DNA of 64,000 nt. It comes from Hyphomicrobiales bacterium. Its GTDB lineage: Bacteria; Pseudomonadota; Alphaproteobacteria; Rhizobiales; Rhizobiaceae. Positions 25,824 through 35,162 of the stretch are shown here, in pieces. Both the position numbers and the translations under genes were made by a program. Under the pieces are notes generated by a model. The model saw only the letters and a program-made list of their open reading frames with translations. It was not told the origin of the DNA and did no database searches. The stretch lies in NCBI GenBank assembly GCA_900468065.1, contig UBTA01000083.1, positions 33,675 through 97,674 on the forward strand, read 5' to 3'. Position 1 is the first letter of the stretch; each line of letters starts with the position of its first letter.

Positions 25824-27833
25824 TTAGTTCCCGCGTCCGCGCGGCTTGCCACCACCGGCAGGACGTCCGCCGGAAGGCTTTCCGTCACCGCCGGGCTTGC
25901 GCGGGCCACCGGTCTTGGCGCCGAACGGTTTTGCTCCACCCGGCTTGCCGCCGAAGGATTTTCCACCGGCAGGCCGGTCGCCCGAGGGCTTGCCACCAAA
26001 CGGACGGTCACCCTCACGGCGCGGCGGGCGGTCGCCCTGCGGACGATCCCCACGCGGAGGCCGATCGCCAAAATCACGCGGCTTGCGATCGCCATCCTCA
26101 CGCGAGAACGATTTTTCGCCAAAAGGCTTGCGCGGCCGGTCACCGGCAGGACGATCGCCCGGAGGACGGTCGCTTCTGGGCCTGTCGGAGAACGAGCGGG
26201 CACCTTCGGCACGCGGCTTGCGATCACCGAACGGCTTGTCGCCATCCCGGCGTGGAGGACGATCCCCCTGCGGACGGTCACCACGCGGTGCGCGGTCACC
26301 GAAGCTGCGGCCACCACGATCGTCGCCGCCGGAGCGCTTGCGATCGCCACCGCGACCTTCGTCGCGGCTCGGCTCTTCGGTTGCGCGGATCCAGTCCTTG
26401 TCGTTGTCGTCACGGGTGACGACAACGCGCGGGCCGCGATCGGGGCGGTCGTAGACGCTCGCCTTCTTGCGGTCCGGATCGAACTTCCGGTTGGATTTCA
26501 TCGGCAGACCATCCTTGGTCTTGCCATAACGCTTGACGGCCGGTGCGCCTTCCGGACGTTCGCGGCGAACCGGCTTTTCTGCGACGTCGGCTGCCTGCGC
26601 ATCCTTCGGCTTCTTTTCGGCCAAGGGACGGGCGCCCGGAGCCATCCAGACATTGGCCTTGCGGGCACGGAAGCCCGGTTCGCGCTTCGGCCCGTCAAAT
26701 TTCGCATCAGGCGCATCGCGGCTACCGCGGTCATTACGGTCAGGACGGGAGCCGCCACGATCGTCGCGCCGTGTTGTATCCAGCCGCGACAGCGCACGTT
26801 CGCGCTTGTCGCCAGCCTTTTCCTTGAATGCACCGCGCTCGCGGGCTTCCGGCTTTCCGGCGGCCCATTCATTTTTCTGTGGCTTTTCGTCTTCGGCAGC
26901 TGCCGCATCGAAGATCGGCGCGTCGAAATTCGCCTTTGCTTCCTCAATCAGGCGCGGACCAAGCTGGTCGCGCAACGTGCGGCCGCGGATTTCCTGGGCC
27001 TGGCCTTCCGGCAGTTCGCCGAGCTGGAACGGGCCATAGGAAATGCGGATCAGCCGGTTCACGTCGAGGCCGAGCGCTCCCATGACGTTCTTGATTTCGC
27101 GGTTCTTGCCTTCGCGCAGGCCCATGGTGATCCAGACGTTGGAACCCTGAACCTTGTCGAGCGTCGCGTCGATGGCGCCGTAGAGCACGCCGTCAACGGC
27201 GATGCCGTCCTTCAGCTTGTCGAGCGCTGCCTGATCGATGGTGCCATGCGCGCGGACGCGGTAGCGGCGCAACCAGCCGGTGGCGGGCAGTTCGAGAACG
27301 CGTGCGAGACCGCCGTCATTGGTCAGGAGCAACAGGCCTTCGGTATTGATGTCGAGGCGTCCGATGGACAGGACGCGCGGCAATTCTTCCGGCAGGTTGT
27401 CAAATACGGTCGAACGGCCTTCCGGATCGGAATTGGTGGTCACCAGGCCGGACGGCTTATGATAGAGCCAGAGGCGGGTGCGCTCGATGCCGCGGATCGG
27501 CTGACCGTCCACTTCGATGTGATCGGCGAGCGTCGCGTTGACGACCGGGCTGTCAAGCAGCGTGCCGTTGAGCGAAACACGGCCTTCCATGATCATGCGC
27601 TCGATATCGCGGCGCGAGGCCACGCCAGCGCGGGCCATGATCTTGGAAATGCGCTGCGGCACCTCGGCGCCGACGGTTTCCGTCGCTGATGGACGCGGCT
27701 TGCGCGGCTTCTCGGCTTCCGTGCTGTCAACGGCCGAATGATCGGCAGCGGCCTTGCGCGCGCCGGTATAGGGCTTCTTGTCGGACCGTGCGGGTTTGCC
27801 GCCAGGCCGCTGGGGCTTGTCTTTGAATGTCAT
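25824..27833 (-). CDS. rluB: 23S rRNA pseudouridine synthase RluB-type with very long disordered tail
   Basis: 669 residues, more than twice the length of a basic RluB/RsuA enzyme. A 55-residue Lys/Pro N-terminal extension precedes the S4 RNA-binding domain (QRISKIMARAGVASRRDIER, about 57-105). The synthase domain follows, with catalytic D161 in GRLDINTEGLLLLTND. The core ends near residue 300. The remaining 370 residues are almost wholly Arg, Lys, Asp, Gly and Pro, with many imperfect copies of GDRPPRR-, GDRPQGDRP- and KPFGDRKPR-like units, and end in Gly/Lys/Pro. The tail probably binds RNA. Extended tails are frequent in rhizobial RluB, but its function is unknown. The antisense strand shows a long spurious frame. 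Confidence 0.9.
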   Translation of the reverse strand: MTFKDKPQRPGGKPARSDKKPYTGARKAAADHSAVDSTEAEKPRKPRPSATETVGAEVPQRISKIMARAGVASRRDIERMIMEGRVSLNGTLLDSPVVNATLADHIEVDGQPIRGIERTRLWLYHKPSGLVTTNSDPEGRSTVFDNLPEELPRVLSIGRLDINTEGLLLLTNDGGLARVLELPATGWLRRYRVRAHGTIDQAALDKLKDGIAVDGVLYGAIDATLDKVQGSNVWITMGLREGKNREIKNVMGALGLDVNRLIRISYGPFQLGELPEGQAQEIRGRTLRDQLGPRLIEEAKANFDAPIFDAAAAEDEKPQKNEWAAGKPEARERGAFKEKAGDKRERALSRLDTTRRDDRGGSRPDRNDRGSRDAPDAKFDGPKREPGFRARKANVWMAPGARPLAEKKPKDAQAADVAEKPVRRERPEGAPAVKRYGKTKDGLPMKSNRKFDPDRKKASVYDRPDRGPRVVVTRDDNDKDWIRATEEPSRDEGRGGDRKRSGGDDRGGRSFGDRAPRGDRPQGDRPPRRDGDKPFGDRKPRAEGARSFSDRPRSDRPPGDRPAGDRPRKPFGEKSFSREDGDRKPRDFGDRPPRGDRPQGDRPPRREGDRPFGGKPSGDRPAGGKSFGGKPGGAKPFGAKTGGPRKPGGDGKPSGGRPAGGGKPRGRGN

Positions 27834-27909
27834 TTGTGTTGCCTGCCTTTTGGGCTGTCCTATCAGGTCACAGCCCTTGGGTTAAGAGAAATTATCACGG
27901 GTATCGACG

Positions 27910-28359
27910 ATGGCTGAAACGAGCCGGTTTATGGATTTGGCCTTGGAAGAAGCCAGAATGGCGGCTGCCCGCGGTGAAGTGCCTGTTGGTGCCGTCCTTG
28001 TTGTCAACGGTGAGATCGTCGCCAGCGCCGGAAACCGCACGCGCGAGCGCAACGATGTGACCGCGCATGCCGAAATCGAAGTGATCCGCGCGGCAGCGAG
28101 CACTATCGGCGCGGAGCGGCTGAACGGCGCCGATCTCTACGTGACGTTAGAGCCCTGCACCATGTGTGCGGCGGCCATTTCGTTCGCCCGCCTGCGCCGG
28201 CTCTACTATGGCGCCGAAGATCCGAAAGGCGGCGGCGTCGATAACGGGGTACGCTTTTTCAACCAGCCGACCTGCCATCACGCGCCCGACGTCTATTCCG
28301 GCCTTTCCGGTCAGAGCGCCGCAGACATCCTCAAGGAATTCTTTGCCGGGAGACGCTGA
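27910..28359 (+). CDS. tadA: tRNA-specific adenosine deaminase
   Basis: 149 residues, divergent from rluB. It deaminates A34 of tRNA-Arg(ACG) to inosine. Zinc ligands and catalytic glutamate of the cytidine deaminase fold are present: H53-A-E55 (HAEIEVIR) and P-C83-T-M-C86. The C-terminal GGGVDNGVRFF ... CHHAPDVYSG segment is typical of TadA rather than guanine or cytosine deaminases. It is convergent with the acetyltransferase gene. Confidence 0.94.
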   Translation: MAETSRFMDLALEEARMAAARGEVPVGAVLVVNGEIVASAGNRTRERNDVTAHAEIEVIRAAASTIGAERLNGADLYVTLEPCTMCAAAISFARLRRLYYGAEDPKGGGVDNGVRFFNQPTCHHAPDVYSGLSGQSAADILKEFFAGRR

Positions 28360-28377
28360 GCGTCCAATCCGAAAATC

Positions 28378-28854
28378 TTACCCGGCGGCAAAGCTTTCGA
28401 GTGCCGCACCGGACAGGCGATACCGCGTCCATTCCGACAAAGGCTCGGCGCCAATCGCCTCATAGGCCTTGATGGCCGGCTCGTTCCAGTCGAGCACGCT
28501 CCACTCGAAGCGCCCGCAGCCCTTCTCGACCGCAATCCGCGCCAGATAGCGCAGCATCGAGCGCCCAGCGCCCGATCCGCGTTGATCCGGCGTGATGTAC
28601 AGATCTTCCAGGTAAAGTCCGTTGCGCGCCAACCAGGTGGAATAGCTGAAGAACCAGACGGCGAAACCGACCGGCACGCCATCGCGCTCGCAGATCGCGG
28701 CATGCGAAACGGAATTTTCGCCGAACAGCGAAGAGGTCACCGACTGAACGGTCGCCTCGACCTCATGACCGGCCTTCTCGTAGATGGCCAGTTCGGTGAT
28801 GAAACGCAGGATCGTGCCTGCATCGTCAGGGGTGGCTTTGCGGATTTTGAACAT
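28378..28854 (-). CDS. GNAT-family N-acetyltransferase
   Basis: 158 residues with the full GNAT fold. The acetyl-CoA binding loop is in LEDLYITPDQRGSGAGRSML, and the C-terminal SVLDWNEPAIKAYEAIGAEP matches spermidine/spermine (diamine) acetyltransferase-type members. The substrate is an amine, but which one cannot be read from sequence. It starts 6 bp after the lipoprotein stop on the same strand and so is probably co-transcribed with it. Confidence 0.84.
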   Translation of the reverse strand: MFKIRKATPDDAGTILRFITELAIYEKAGHEVEATVQSVTSSLFGENSVSHAAICERDGVPVGFAVWFFSYSTWLARNGLYLEDLYITPDQRGSGAGRSMLRYLARIAVEKGCGRFEWSVLDWNEPAIKAYEAIGAEPLSEWTRYRLSGAALESFAAG

Positions 28855-28860
28855 GCCGGA

Positions 28861-29478
28861 TCAGAAAATCTGGTACCATTTCTTGCCGCTGCCCGCGATT
28901 GCGGCTTCCTTCTTGCGGCGGCGTTCCTTGACCTGCTCCGGCTCGCCCAGATCCGCCGTCGCCTCTTCCGGCAGCTTGCGGTATTCGAGCGGCGGGTCGC
29001 TGAGGAACCGGCGCTTGTCGGCATAGGCGCCCATCTGGATCTTGCGGGCTTCGCGATAGGCTTCCGTCTGCTCGCTCTTGGTCAGCTTGCGGCCGTTGGC
29101 GCTCGCCTTGGCCAGCGGCGAGACGTAGCTTGGATTATCGGCATTGGCGTCGGCTTCTTCGCGCAGACGCTGGCGCGTGTCTTCCGGCGATTCGACCCAT
29201 TGCGGATTGTCTTTGGTGGCAAGGTTCTGCTGCGGCTGAACCAGCTGCGCGGCTTCGCCCGACGGCGGCAGCACCAGGCCGGGACGTGGCTGGTACTTGA
29301 CGTTGTTGGGCTTGGATCCACCGAGGCTGACGGAGCTGCCGAGGTCGTCCATCAGATGTTCGCCGGCCGTCTTGTCCGTCCCATAGGTCGGGCCGCCGAT
29401 GCAGCCGGTCAGGACGACACTGCCTGCCACGACGGCAAACAGGCCAGCATACACTCGAAACTCTCGCGTCATTCCCAT
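28861..29478 (-). CDS. lipoprotein of unknown function
   Basis: 205 residues from ATG 29478, preceded by GGAAGG. The open frame upstream to 29598 is not supported. The N-terminus is a lipoprotein signal peptide (REFRVYAGLFAVVAGSVVLTGCIGG) with lipobox LTGC, so the mature protein begins with a lipidated cysteine. The rest is polar, with charged helices (EDTRQRLREEADANADNP, EPEQVKERRRKKEAAIAG) and a C-terminal KKWYQIF. Alphaproteobacteria carry similar lipoproteins next to ileS. I cannot name the role. It follows ileS by 135 bp on the same strand. Confidence 0.8.
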   Translation of the reverse strand: MGMTREFRVYAGLFAVVAGSVVLTGCIGGPTYGTDKTAGEHLMDDLGSSVSLGGSKPNNVKYQPRPGLVLPPSGEAAQLVQPQQNLATKDNPQWVESPEDTRQRLREEADANADNPSYVSPLAKASANGRKLTKSEQTEAYREARKIQMGAYADKRRFLSDPPLEYRKLPEEATADLGEPEQVKERRRKKEAAIAGSGKKWYQIF

Positions 29479-29613
29479 GAAAACCCTTCCAGCGGCGCCG
29501 GCACGAACGATGTTAGAGCGGCATTGCTGCGCCCATGACGGATAAATCCGCCAAATTTCAGGCAGGTTTACCGGATGAGCCGCAATTACGCAATTCACCC
29601 GGTAAACAATCCC

Positions 29614-32598
29614 TTAAGAAGCGTAACCGAGCTCACGCAGCGCCAGCGCATCGCGAGCCGACACATCGGGGAACGCTGCATCGGAGCCGACGTCGGCAGT
29701 GATACGCCAGGACCGGGCACATTTGACGCCTTCGGCCAGTGTCGGCTCGACGCTGACGGAGGCAACGTCGTCCAGCCGGAAGGCCTCCGCCGGGCCTGAA
29801 TCGGCAACGATCGTCACACCGGACGTGATGCAGATTTCCGCAAGATCCTCGCCTTCGAGCGCTGCCAACAGATCGGCATCGCCAACATGAACGACCGGAG
29901 CCGCCTCAAGCGAAGAGCCGATGCGCTTGTCGCGGCGCTCGACTTCGAGCGCGCCGGTGACGACCTTGCGCACCGTGCGGATCTTCTTCCACTTTTCAGC
30001 CAGCGCCTCATCGCGCCACGCTGCCGGCACGGCCGGGAACTGTTCCAGATGCACGGAAACAGCCGACGGATCGCGCGACAGCCAGGCCTCTTCCGCCGTG
30101 AACGGCAGAACCGGGGCAAGCCAGGTGACGAGGCAATCGAACAGCTTGCGAATGACCACGAGGCTCGCACGGCGGCGCGGGCTCGACGGCGCGTCGCAAT
30201 AGAGCGCGTCCTTGCGGATATCGAAATAGAACGCCGACAGCTCGATATTGGAGAAGTCGATCAGCGCACGGGCGATGCGCTTGAAATCGAAGGCGTCGTA
30301 ACCTTCCCGCACGAGCTGGTCGAGTTCCGACAGGCGATGCAGCATCAGGCGCTCGAGTTCAGGCATATCGGCAAAGGCGATGTCCTCGCCGCCTTCTGGG
30401 CCCTTGTCATGCGCCAGCGTGCCGAGCATCCAGCGGATGGTGTTGCGCAGCTTGCGGTAGCTGTCGATATTGGTCTGGATGATCGCCTTGCCGAGACGCT
30501 GGTCTTCCCAGTAGTCGGTGGTGGCGACCCAGAGGCGCAGGATGTCGGCGCCCGATTCCTTCATCACGTCCTGCGGGGCAACAACATTTCCCTTGGACTT
30601 CGACTGCTTCTCGCCCTTTTCGTCCATCGTGAACCCGTGGGTGACGACGGCATTGTAAGGCGCACGGCCGCGCGTCGCGCAGCTTTCGAGCAGCGACGAA
30701 TGGAACCAGCCACGATGCTGGTCGGAGCCTTCGAGATAGACATCGGCCGGCCATTTCAGGTCCGGGCGATCTTCCAGCGTGAAGGTGTGCGTGCAACCAG
30801 AGTCAAACCAGACATCAAGGATGTCCATGACCTGCACCCACTTGGAATGGTCATGATCCTTGCCGAGGAAACGGTCCTTGGCGCCTTCGGCGAACCAGGC
30901 ATCCGCACCTTCGGCCTCGAAGGCTTCGATGATGCGGGCGTTGACGGCTTCGTCGACCAGCACTTCGCCCTCGACATCGGCAAAGACGGCGATCGGAACG
31001 CCCCAGGCGCGCTGACGCGACAGGACCCAGTCCGGACGGTTCTCGATCATGGCACGCAGGCGGTTCTGGCCGGCAGCCGGTACGAAGCGGGTATTGTCGA
31101 TGGCCGAGAGCGCGCGCGAGCGCAGCGTCGTGCCATCGGCAAGGTCCTTGTCCATGTAGACGAACCATTGCGGCGTGTTGCGGAAGATGATCGGCTTCTT
31201 CGAACGCCAGGAATGCGGATAGCTGTGCTTCAGGCGACCGCGGGCAAACAGGGTCTTGGTTTCGATCAGCGCCTTGATGACGAGATCGTTGGCATTGCCC
31301 TTCTTGCCGTTGTCATCCATCACGCGGGCGGCACCGCCTTCACGGTCCGGGCCGAAGCCGGGCGCGTCGGCCGTGTAGAAACCGGCGTCATCGACGGTGA
31401 ACGGGATTTTCGACGAGATACCGCGTGCTTCCAGATCCCGGGCGTTGTCCATCCAGGCTTCAAAGTCGTCGGCGCCATGGCCGGGTGCCGTGTGCACAAA
31501 GCCGGTACCGGTATCGTCGGTGACATGGTCGCCAGCCAGCATAGGGACTTTGAAGTCATATCCGAGAGCGGCAAGCGGATGGGCGCAGGTGATAGCAGAC
31601 AACACTTCTGCAGGAACACCGCCCAAACGCTTATATTGCAATTTCGCCTTAGCAAAAGATTCTTCAGCGAGCCGATCCGCAAAGATCAGTTTTTCACCGG
31701 GGCGCGGGCCAAATTCGTTCTCAGCAGCAGTTACTTCAAACAGGCCGTATTCGATCCGAGGCGAAAACGCGATAGCGCGGTTACCAGGGATCGTCCAAGG
31801 TGTAGTTGTCCAGATGACAACAGAGGCCCCCTCAAGTGCCGCAAGCATGTCTTGCGCCGCACGAAAAGCGTCGTCCATCGAGCCATAGCTCGTATTGGGG
31901 CTTTGCGCCAAACGAGCTTCTGCAACCGGAAACTTCACCCAGATCGTATCGCTCTCGATATCGGCATATTCGACCTCGGCTTCCGCCAGCGCCGTGCGCT
32001 CAACGACCGACCACATGATCGGCTTGGAGCCGCGATAGAGCTGGCCGGACTTGGCGATCTTCAACAGTTCGCCGGCGATGCGGGCTTCGGCGTGAAACGC
32101 CATCGTCGTATAGGGGTTGTCGAAGTCGCCCTCGATGCCCAGCCGTTTGAATTCGGCCGACTGGATCTTGATCCAGTTGGCGGCGAAGTCGCGGCATTCC
32201 TGGCGGAATTCGTTGACCGGAACCTCGTCCTTGTTCTTGCCCTTGGCGCGATAGGCTTCCTCGATCTTCCATTCGATCGGCAGGCCATGGCAATCCCAGC
32301 CCGGCACATAGTTCGCATCAAAGCCACGCATCTGGAACGAGCGGGTGATGATGTCTTTCAGGATCTTGTTCAGCGCGTGGCCGATATGGATATTGCCATT
32401 GGCATAGGGCGGACCGTCATGCAGCACGAACTTTTCGCGGCCGGCGGCGGAAGCGCGGAGCTTCTTGTAAAGCCCCATCTGCTGCCAGCGGGCAACCGTT
32501 TCCGGCTCCTTCTGCGGCAGGCCGGCGCGCATCGGAAATTCGGTTTCCGGCAGATAGAGGGTCTTGGAATAATCAAGCTTTTCAACGGTATCGGTCAT
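29614..32598 (-). CDS. ileS: isoleucyl-tRNA synthetase
   Basis: 994 residues from ATG 32598 ([17 protein letters not shown]). The frame is open to 32751, and another ATG lies five codons upstream, but rhizobial IleS normally starts at MTD. Class I signatures are intact: [11 protein letters not shown] (HIGH) and KQSKSKGN (KMSKS variant). A central editing domain is present ([38 protein letters not shown]). It charges tRNA-Ile and edits valine. An upstream-strand frame of 950 codons antisense to it is a shadow. Confidence 0.96.
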   Translation of the reverse strand: MTDTVEKLDYSKTLYLPETEFPMRAGLPQKEPETVARWQQMGLYKKLRASAAGREKFVLHDGPPYANGNIHIGHALNKILKDIITRSFQMRGFDANYVPGWDCHGLPIEWKIEEAYRAKGKNKDEVPVNEFRQECRDFAANWIKIQSAEFKRLGIEGDFDNPYTTMAFHAEARIAGELLKIAKSGQLYRGSKPIMWSVVERTALAEAEVEYADIESDTIWVKFPVAEARLAQSPNTSYGSMDDAFRAAQDMLAALEGASVVIWTTTPWTIPGNRAIAFSPRIEYGLFEVTAAENEFGPRPGEKLIFADRLAEESFAKAKLQYKRLGGVPAEVLSAITCAHPLAALGYDFKVPMLAGDHVTDDTGTGFVHTAPGHGADDFEAWMDNARDLEARGISSKIPFTVDDAGFYTADAPGFGPDREGGAARVMDDNGKKGNANDLVIKALIETKTLFARGRLKHSYPHSWRSKKPIIFRNTPQWFVYMDKDLADGTTLRSRALSAIDNTRFVPAAGQNRLRAMIENRPDWVLSRQRAWGVPIAVFADVEGEVLVDEAVNARIIEAFEAEGADAWFAEGAKDRFLGKDHDHSKWVQVMDILDVWFDSGCTHTFTLEDRPDLKWPADVYLEGSDQHRGWFHSSLLESCATRGRAPYNAVVTHGFTMDEKGEKQSKSKGNVVAPQDVMKESGADILRLWVATTDYWEDQRLGKAIIQTNIDSYRKLRNTIRWMLGTLAHDKGPEGGEDIAFADMPELERLMLHRLSELDQLVREGYDAFDFKRIARALIDFSNIELSAFYFDIRKDALYCDAPSSPRRRASLVVIRKLFDCLVTWLAPVLPFTAEEAWLSRDPSAVSVHLEQFPAVPAAWRDEALAEKWKKIRTVRKVVTGALEVERRDKRIGSSLEAAPVVHVGDADLLAALEGEDLAEICITSGVTIVADSGPAEAFRLDDVASVSVEPTLAEGVKCARSWRITADVGSDAAFPDVSARDALALRELGYAS

Positions 32599-32890
32599 GG
32601 TTTCAGCAATCATATCTGGGCGCGTGTCGCCGCGCATGCGAACGGGGATATCATAAGGGAAACGGTGGCGCTCGTGCCGAACGCCGAAAACCCGGACCTT
32701 CCGGCGGCTATCAAAGCGCTGGGAAGGCCGGGCCAATAATTCGCTGATCACGTATCAATCGACGATATCGGGTCATGGTGGCGGTTGTTTAAGCGGTTTT
32801 TGCGCGAAAAGGAAGAGGCTTGCGGCACACGTGGCAGGATTGTGCAGGTGCAGGGCCGCTATTTTCCGGTCGCACTGAGCAACCACAAAC

Positions 32891-33130
32891 TCAGTCCTTG
32901 GGATTTGCCAGCATCACGGCGCGCAGCGCGTCGTTGATGCGGTCCTGCCAGCCAGGGCCATCGTCCTGAAAATAGTGGAGCACGGCGCTGTCGAGCTTGA
33001 TTGATACGAGTTCCCTGGTTTCCGGCAAAGCCCGCTTTTCGACCGCAGGTGCTGCAACCTTCTTGACCGGTTTGAACAAGGCTTCGGCGGCATCCATGGC
33101 GCTGACGGGCCGGCGGGGCGTAGTGGCCAT
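32891..33130 (-). CDS. small BrnA-like ribbon-helix-helix protein without toxin partner
   Basis: 79 residues from ATG 33130, chosen over the ATG three codons earlier because AAGGA is then correctly spaced. After a Lys/Pro/Ala linker, residues 40-77 (RELVSIKLDSAVLHYFQDDG, then GWQDRINDALRAVM) match the DNA-binding C-terminal region of BrnA antitoxins. No BrnT-type toxin lies beside it, and the gene nestles between ileS and ribF. It starts 12 bp after the ribF stop, so it is likely co-transcribed with ribF. It may be a housekeeping regulator rather than an antitoxin. Confidence 0.75.
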   Translation of the reverse strand: MATTPRRPVSAMDAAEALFKPVKKVAAPAVEKRALPETRELVSIKLDSAVLHYFQDDGPGWQDRINDALRAVMLANPKD

Positions 33131-33142
33131 TGGGATCATCCT

Positions 33143-34141
33143 TTAGGAGTTTGCATCCAGACCGAATGCGATTTTGCTGTCGATCATACTGAGCGCCTTG
33201 ACGCCGGAGAGCAAGGCGCGGGCTTCGGCGTCATCCTGCTTCATCTGCACCACCAGCGGATCAAGACCATCGAATTTCAGCTCGTCGCGCAGATGGCCGA
33301 AGAACGAGACCGAACAGATTTCGCCGTAGAGATCACCGGAAAAATCGAACACGAAGGTTTCGAGCAGGGCAATACCGTTGCTATCGACCGTCGGACGCTT
33401 GCCGAAGCTGGCGACACCATCGTGGATACTGCCATCGGCGCGGCGGAAACGCACGGCATAGATGCCGTTCCTGAGTTCGACTTCCGGCGGAAGCTGCATG
33501 TTGGCCGTCGGGTAGCCCAGCGTTCGGCCGAGCTTCTTGCCGTCGATGACTTCCGATTCCACGGTATAGCGGTAACCGAGCAATCCGGCCGCCTGTGCGA
33601 CATCACCCTCGCCCAGCAGCGCGCGGATATGGCTTGAAGATATCACCGAGGCATTCTCATCGCGAAAAGCATCGACCAGCGTCACGCCAAAACCGTTTTC
33701 ACCGCCAGCCGCCATCAGGAAGGCGGGGCCGCCTTCCCGGCCCTTGCCAAAATGGAAATCAAAGCCGGTGACCACATGGCTGGCATGCAGCCAGTCCATC
33801 AGGATGGTGCGGATGAAGTCGGAGGCGGACAGCTCCGAAAAGGTCCGGTCGAACGGATATTCGATGACGGCGGAAAAGCCCATGCCTTCGAGGATACGTG
33901 CCTTCAATGGCGCTGGCGTCAGGCGGAACACCGGACGGTCCGGGCGGAAAACGCTGCGGGGATGCGGCTCGAAGGTCAAAACCAGGGCCGGAACACCGCG
34001 CGCTTTCGCCTCTTCCAGAGCCCTGTTCAAAACCGATTGATGGCCGCGATGCACGCCATCGAAATTGCCGATAGCGATGACGCCACCGCGCAGGGCTTCT
34101 GGAAGGGGTTCGCGGGTCTCGTTGCGATGAAAAACCGTCAT
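33143..34141 (-). CDS. ribF: bifunctional riboflavin kinase/FMN adenylyltransferase
   Basis: 332 residues. The N-terminal nucleotidyltransferase half (AIGNFDGVHRGHQSVL, TFEPHPRSVF, GFDFHFGKGREG) makes FAD from FMN. The C-terminal flavokinase half (GRTLGYPTANMQLP, NGIYAVRF, ASFGKRPTVDSN) makes FMN from riboflavin. Both sets of motifs are intact and length is normal. The enzyme is cytoplasmic and essential. It is 48 bp downstream of the HAD gene, same strand. Confidence 0.95.
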   Translation of the reverse strand: MTVFHRNETREPLPEALRGGVIAIGNFDGVHRGHQSVLNRALEEAKARGVPALVLTFEPHPRSVFRPDRPVFRLTPAPLKARILEGMGFSAVIEYPFDRTFSELSASDFIRTILMDWLHASHVVTGFDFHFGKGREGGPAFLMAAGGENGFGVTLVDAFRDENASVISSSHIRALLGEGDVAQAAGLLGYRYTVESEVIDGKKLGRTLGYPTANMQLPPEVELRNGIYAVRFRRADGSIHDGVASFGKRPTVDSNGIALLETFVFDFSGDLYGEICSVSFFGHLRDELKFDGLDPLVVQMKQDDAEARALLSGVKALSMIDSKIAFGLDANS

Positions 34142-34189
34142 GTCCGTTCGCCAGTCATCTCTTAGTGCAGGTCGGCCACGGCAAATCCG

Positions 34190-35038
34190 TCAAGCCAGTC
34201 GCGGCATCCACCATTTCGGCGTAGCACCTTCGTTTTTCAAGAATGCCGTCAGCTTGGCCTCATCGGTCTTTTCGGCCGCCATATACTCAGCCGCGTGAAT
34301 GCCAGCGCTGATATAGAGAACATCGAGGCCGAAATCCTGAGCGCCCTTGACGTCCGTTGGCATGCCGTCGCCGACGGCGATCACCCGCGACAGGTCGAGC
34401 CCGCCGCGAACGGCCTTGGCTTCCGTCAGCGATGCACGGTAGATCGGTACATAGGGCTTGCCGGAAATCCGGGTTTCGCCGCCGAGTTCCTCATAGACCT
34501 TGGCGATGGCGCCGGCGCAGGGAATGAGCTTGTGGCCGCGCTCGACCACCAGATCCGGATTGGCGCAGATGAACGGCACCTTGCGCTTGGCAAGGCTGGT
34601 CAGTGTTGCTCGATAATCTTCGGCAGTCTCGGTCTCGTCGTCGAAAAATCCGGCGCAGACGATGATCTCGGCTTCCTCGGAGGAGACCATGCTGACACCG
34701 AGACCTTCGAGCAGCGGCAGGTCCTTTTCGGCACCGATGAAATAGATCTTCTTCGGACCGGCCGAAATCAGCGCGCGGGTGACATCACCCGACGTGACGA
34801 TCCGGTCATAGGCACTGTCCGGCACGCCAAGGCCGCGGATCTGGACGATGACGCCGGGATGCGGGCGCGGCGAATTGGTGATCAGAACGACGGTCAGACC
34901 CTTTGCACGCGCTTCGGTCAGTGCCTCGCAGGCGCCTTTGAACGCCTCGACGCCATTGTGCAACACGCCCCAGACATCGCAGAGCACGACATCATAGCGG
35001 CTGGCAATGTCGCGAAAACTGTTGATCCGAACGGCCAT
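34190..35038 (-). CDS. HAD-superfamily hydrolase, class IIA (TIGR01459-like)
   Basis: 282 residues from ATG 35038 (MAVRINSF), preceded by GGGAAG. The frame stays open to 35098. Motif I VVLCDVWGVLHNG (D-x-W in place of D-x-D), motif II VLITNSPRP, K in SGKPYVPIY and motif IV VIAVGDGMPTDVKGA identify a NagD-like class IIA HAD. The CDVWGV signature marks the alphaproteobacterial group usually found beside ribF, as here. Substrate unknown. Confidence 0.83.
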   Translation of the reverse strand: MAVRINSFRDIASRYDVVLCDVWGVLHNGVEAFKGACEALTEARAKGLTVVLITNSPRPHPGVIVQIRGLGVPDSAYDRIVTSGDVTRALISAGPKKIYFIGAEKDLPLLEGLGVSMVSSEEAEIIVCAGFFDDETETAEDYRATLTSLAKRKVPFICANPDLVVERGHKLIPCAGAIAKVYEELGGETRISGKPYVPIYRASLTEAKAVRGGLDLSRVIAVGDGMPTDVKGAQDFGLDVLYISAGIHAAEYMAAEKTDEAKLTAFLKNEGATPKWWMPRLA

Positions 35039-35162
35039 GCTGGCTTCCCGCAGAAAAGAAATGGTCGGGCTGACATCGCAGGCAGGCGTCAAAAACACAA
35101 GTCTTCATCCGGAAAATGGCGGCTGAATTCCAAGGTTTCCGGCGCGGAATGCGATGGAAGCG

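Noticed and set aside
25467-27689. 740-codon plus-strand frame antisense to rluB
   Set aside because: It has low-complexity composition mirroring the Arg/Gly/Pro tail of RluB, no ribosome site and no domain. The minus strand encodes a clear enzyme.
29887-32739. 950-codon plus-strand frame antisense to ileS
   Set aside because: It is a shadow of the IleS coding frame caused by high G+C codon bias. It has no recognisable motif.
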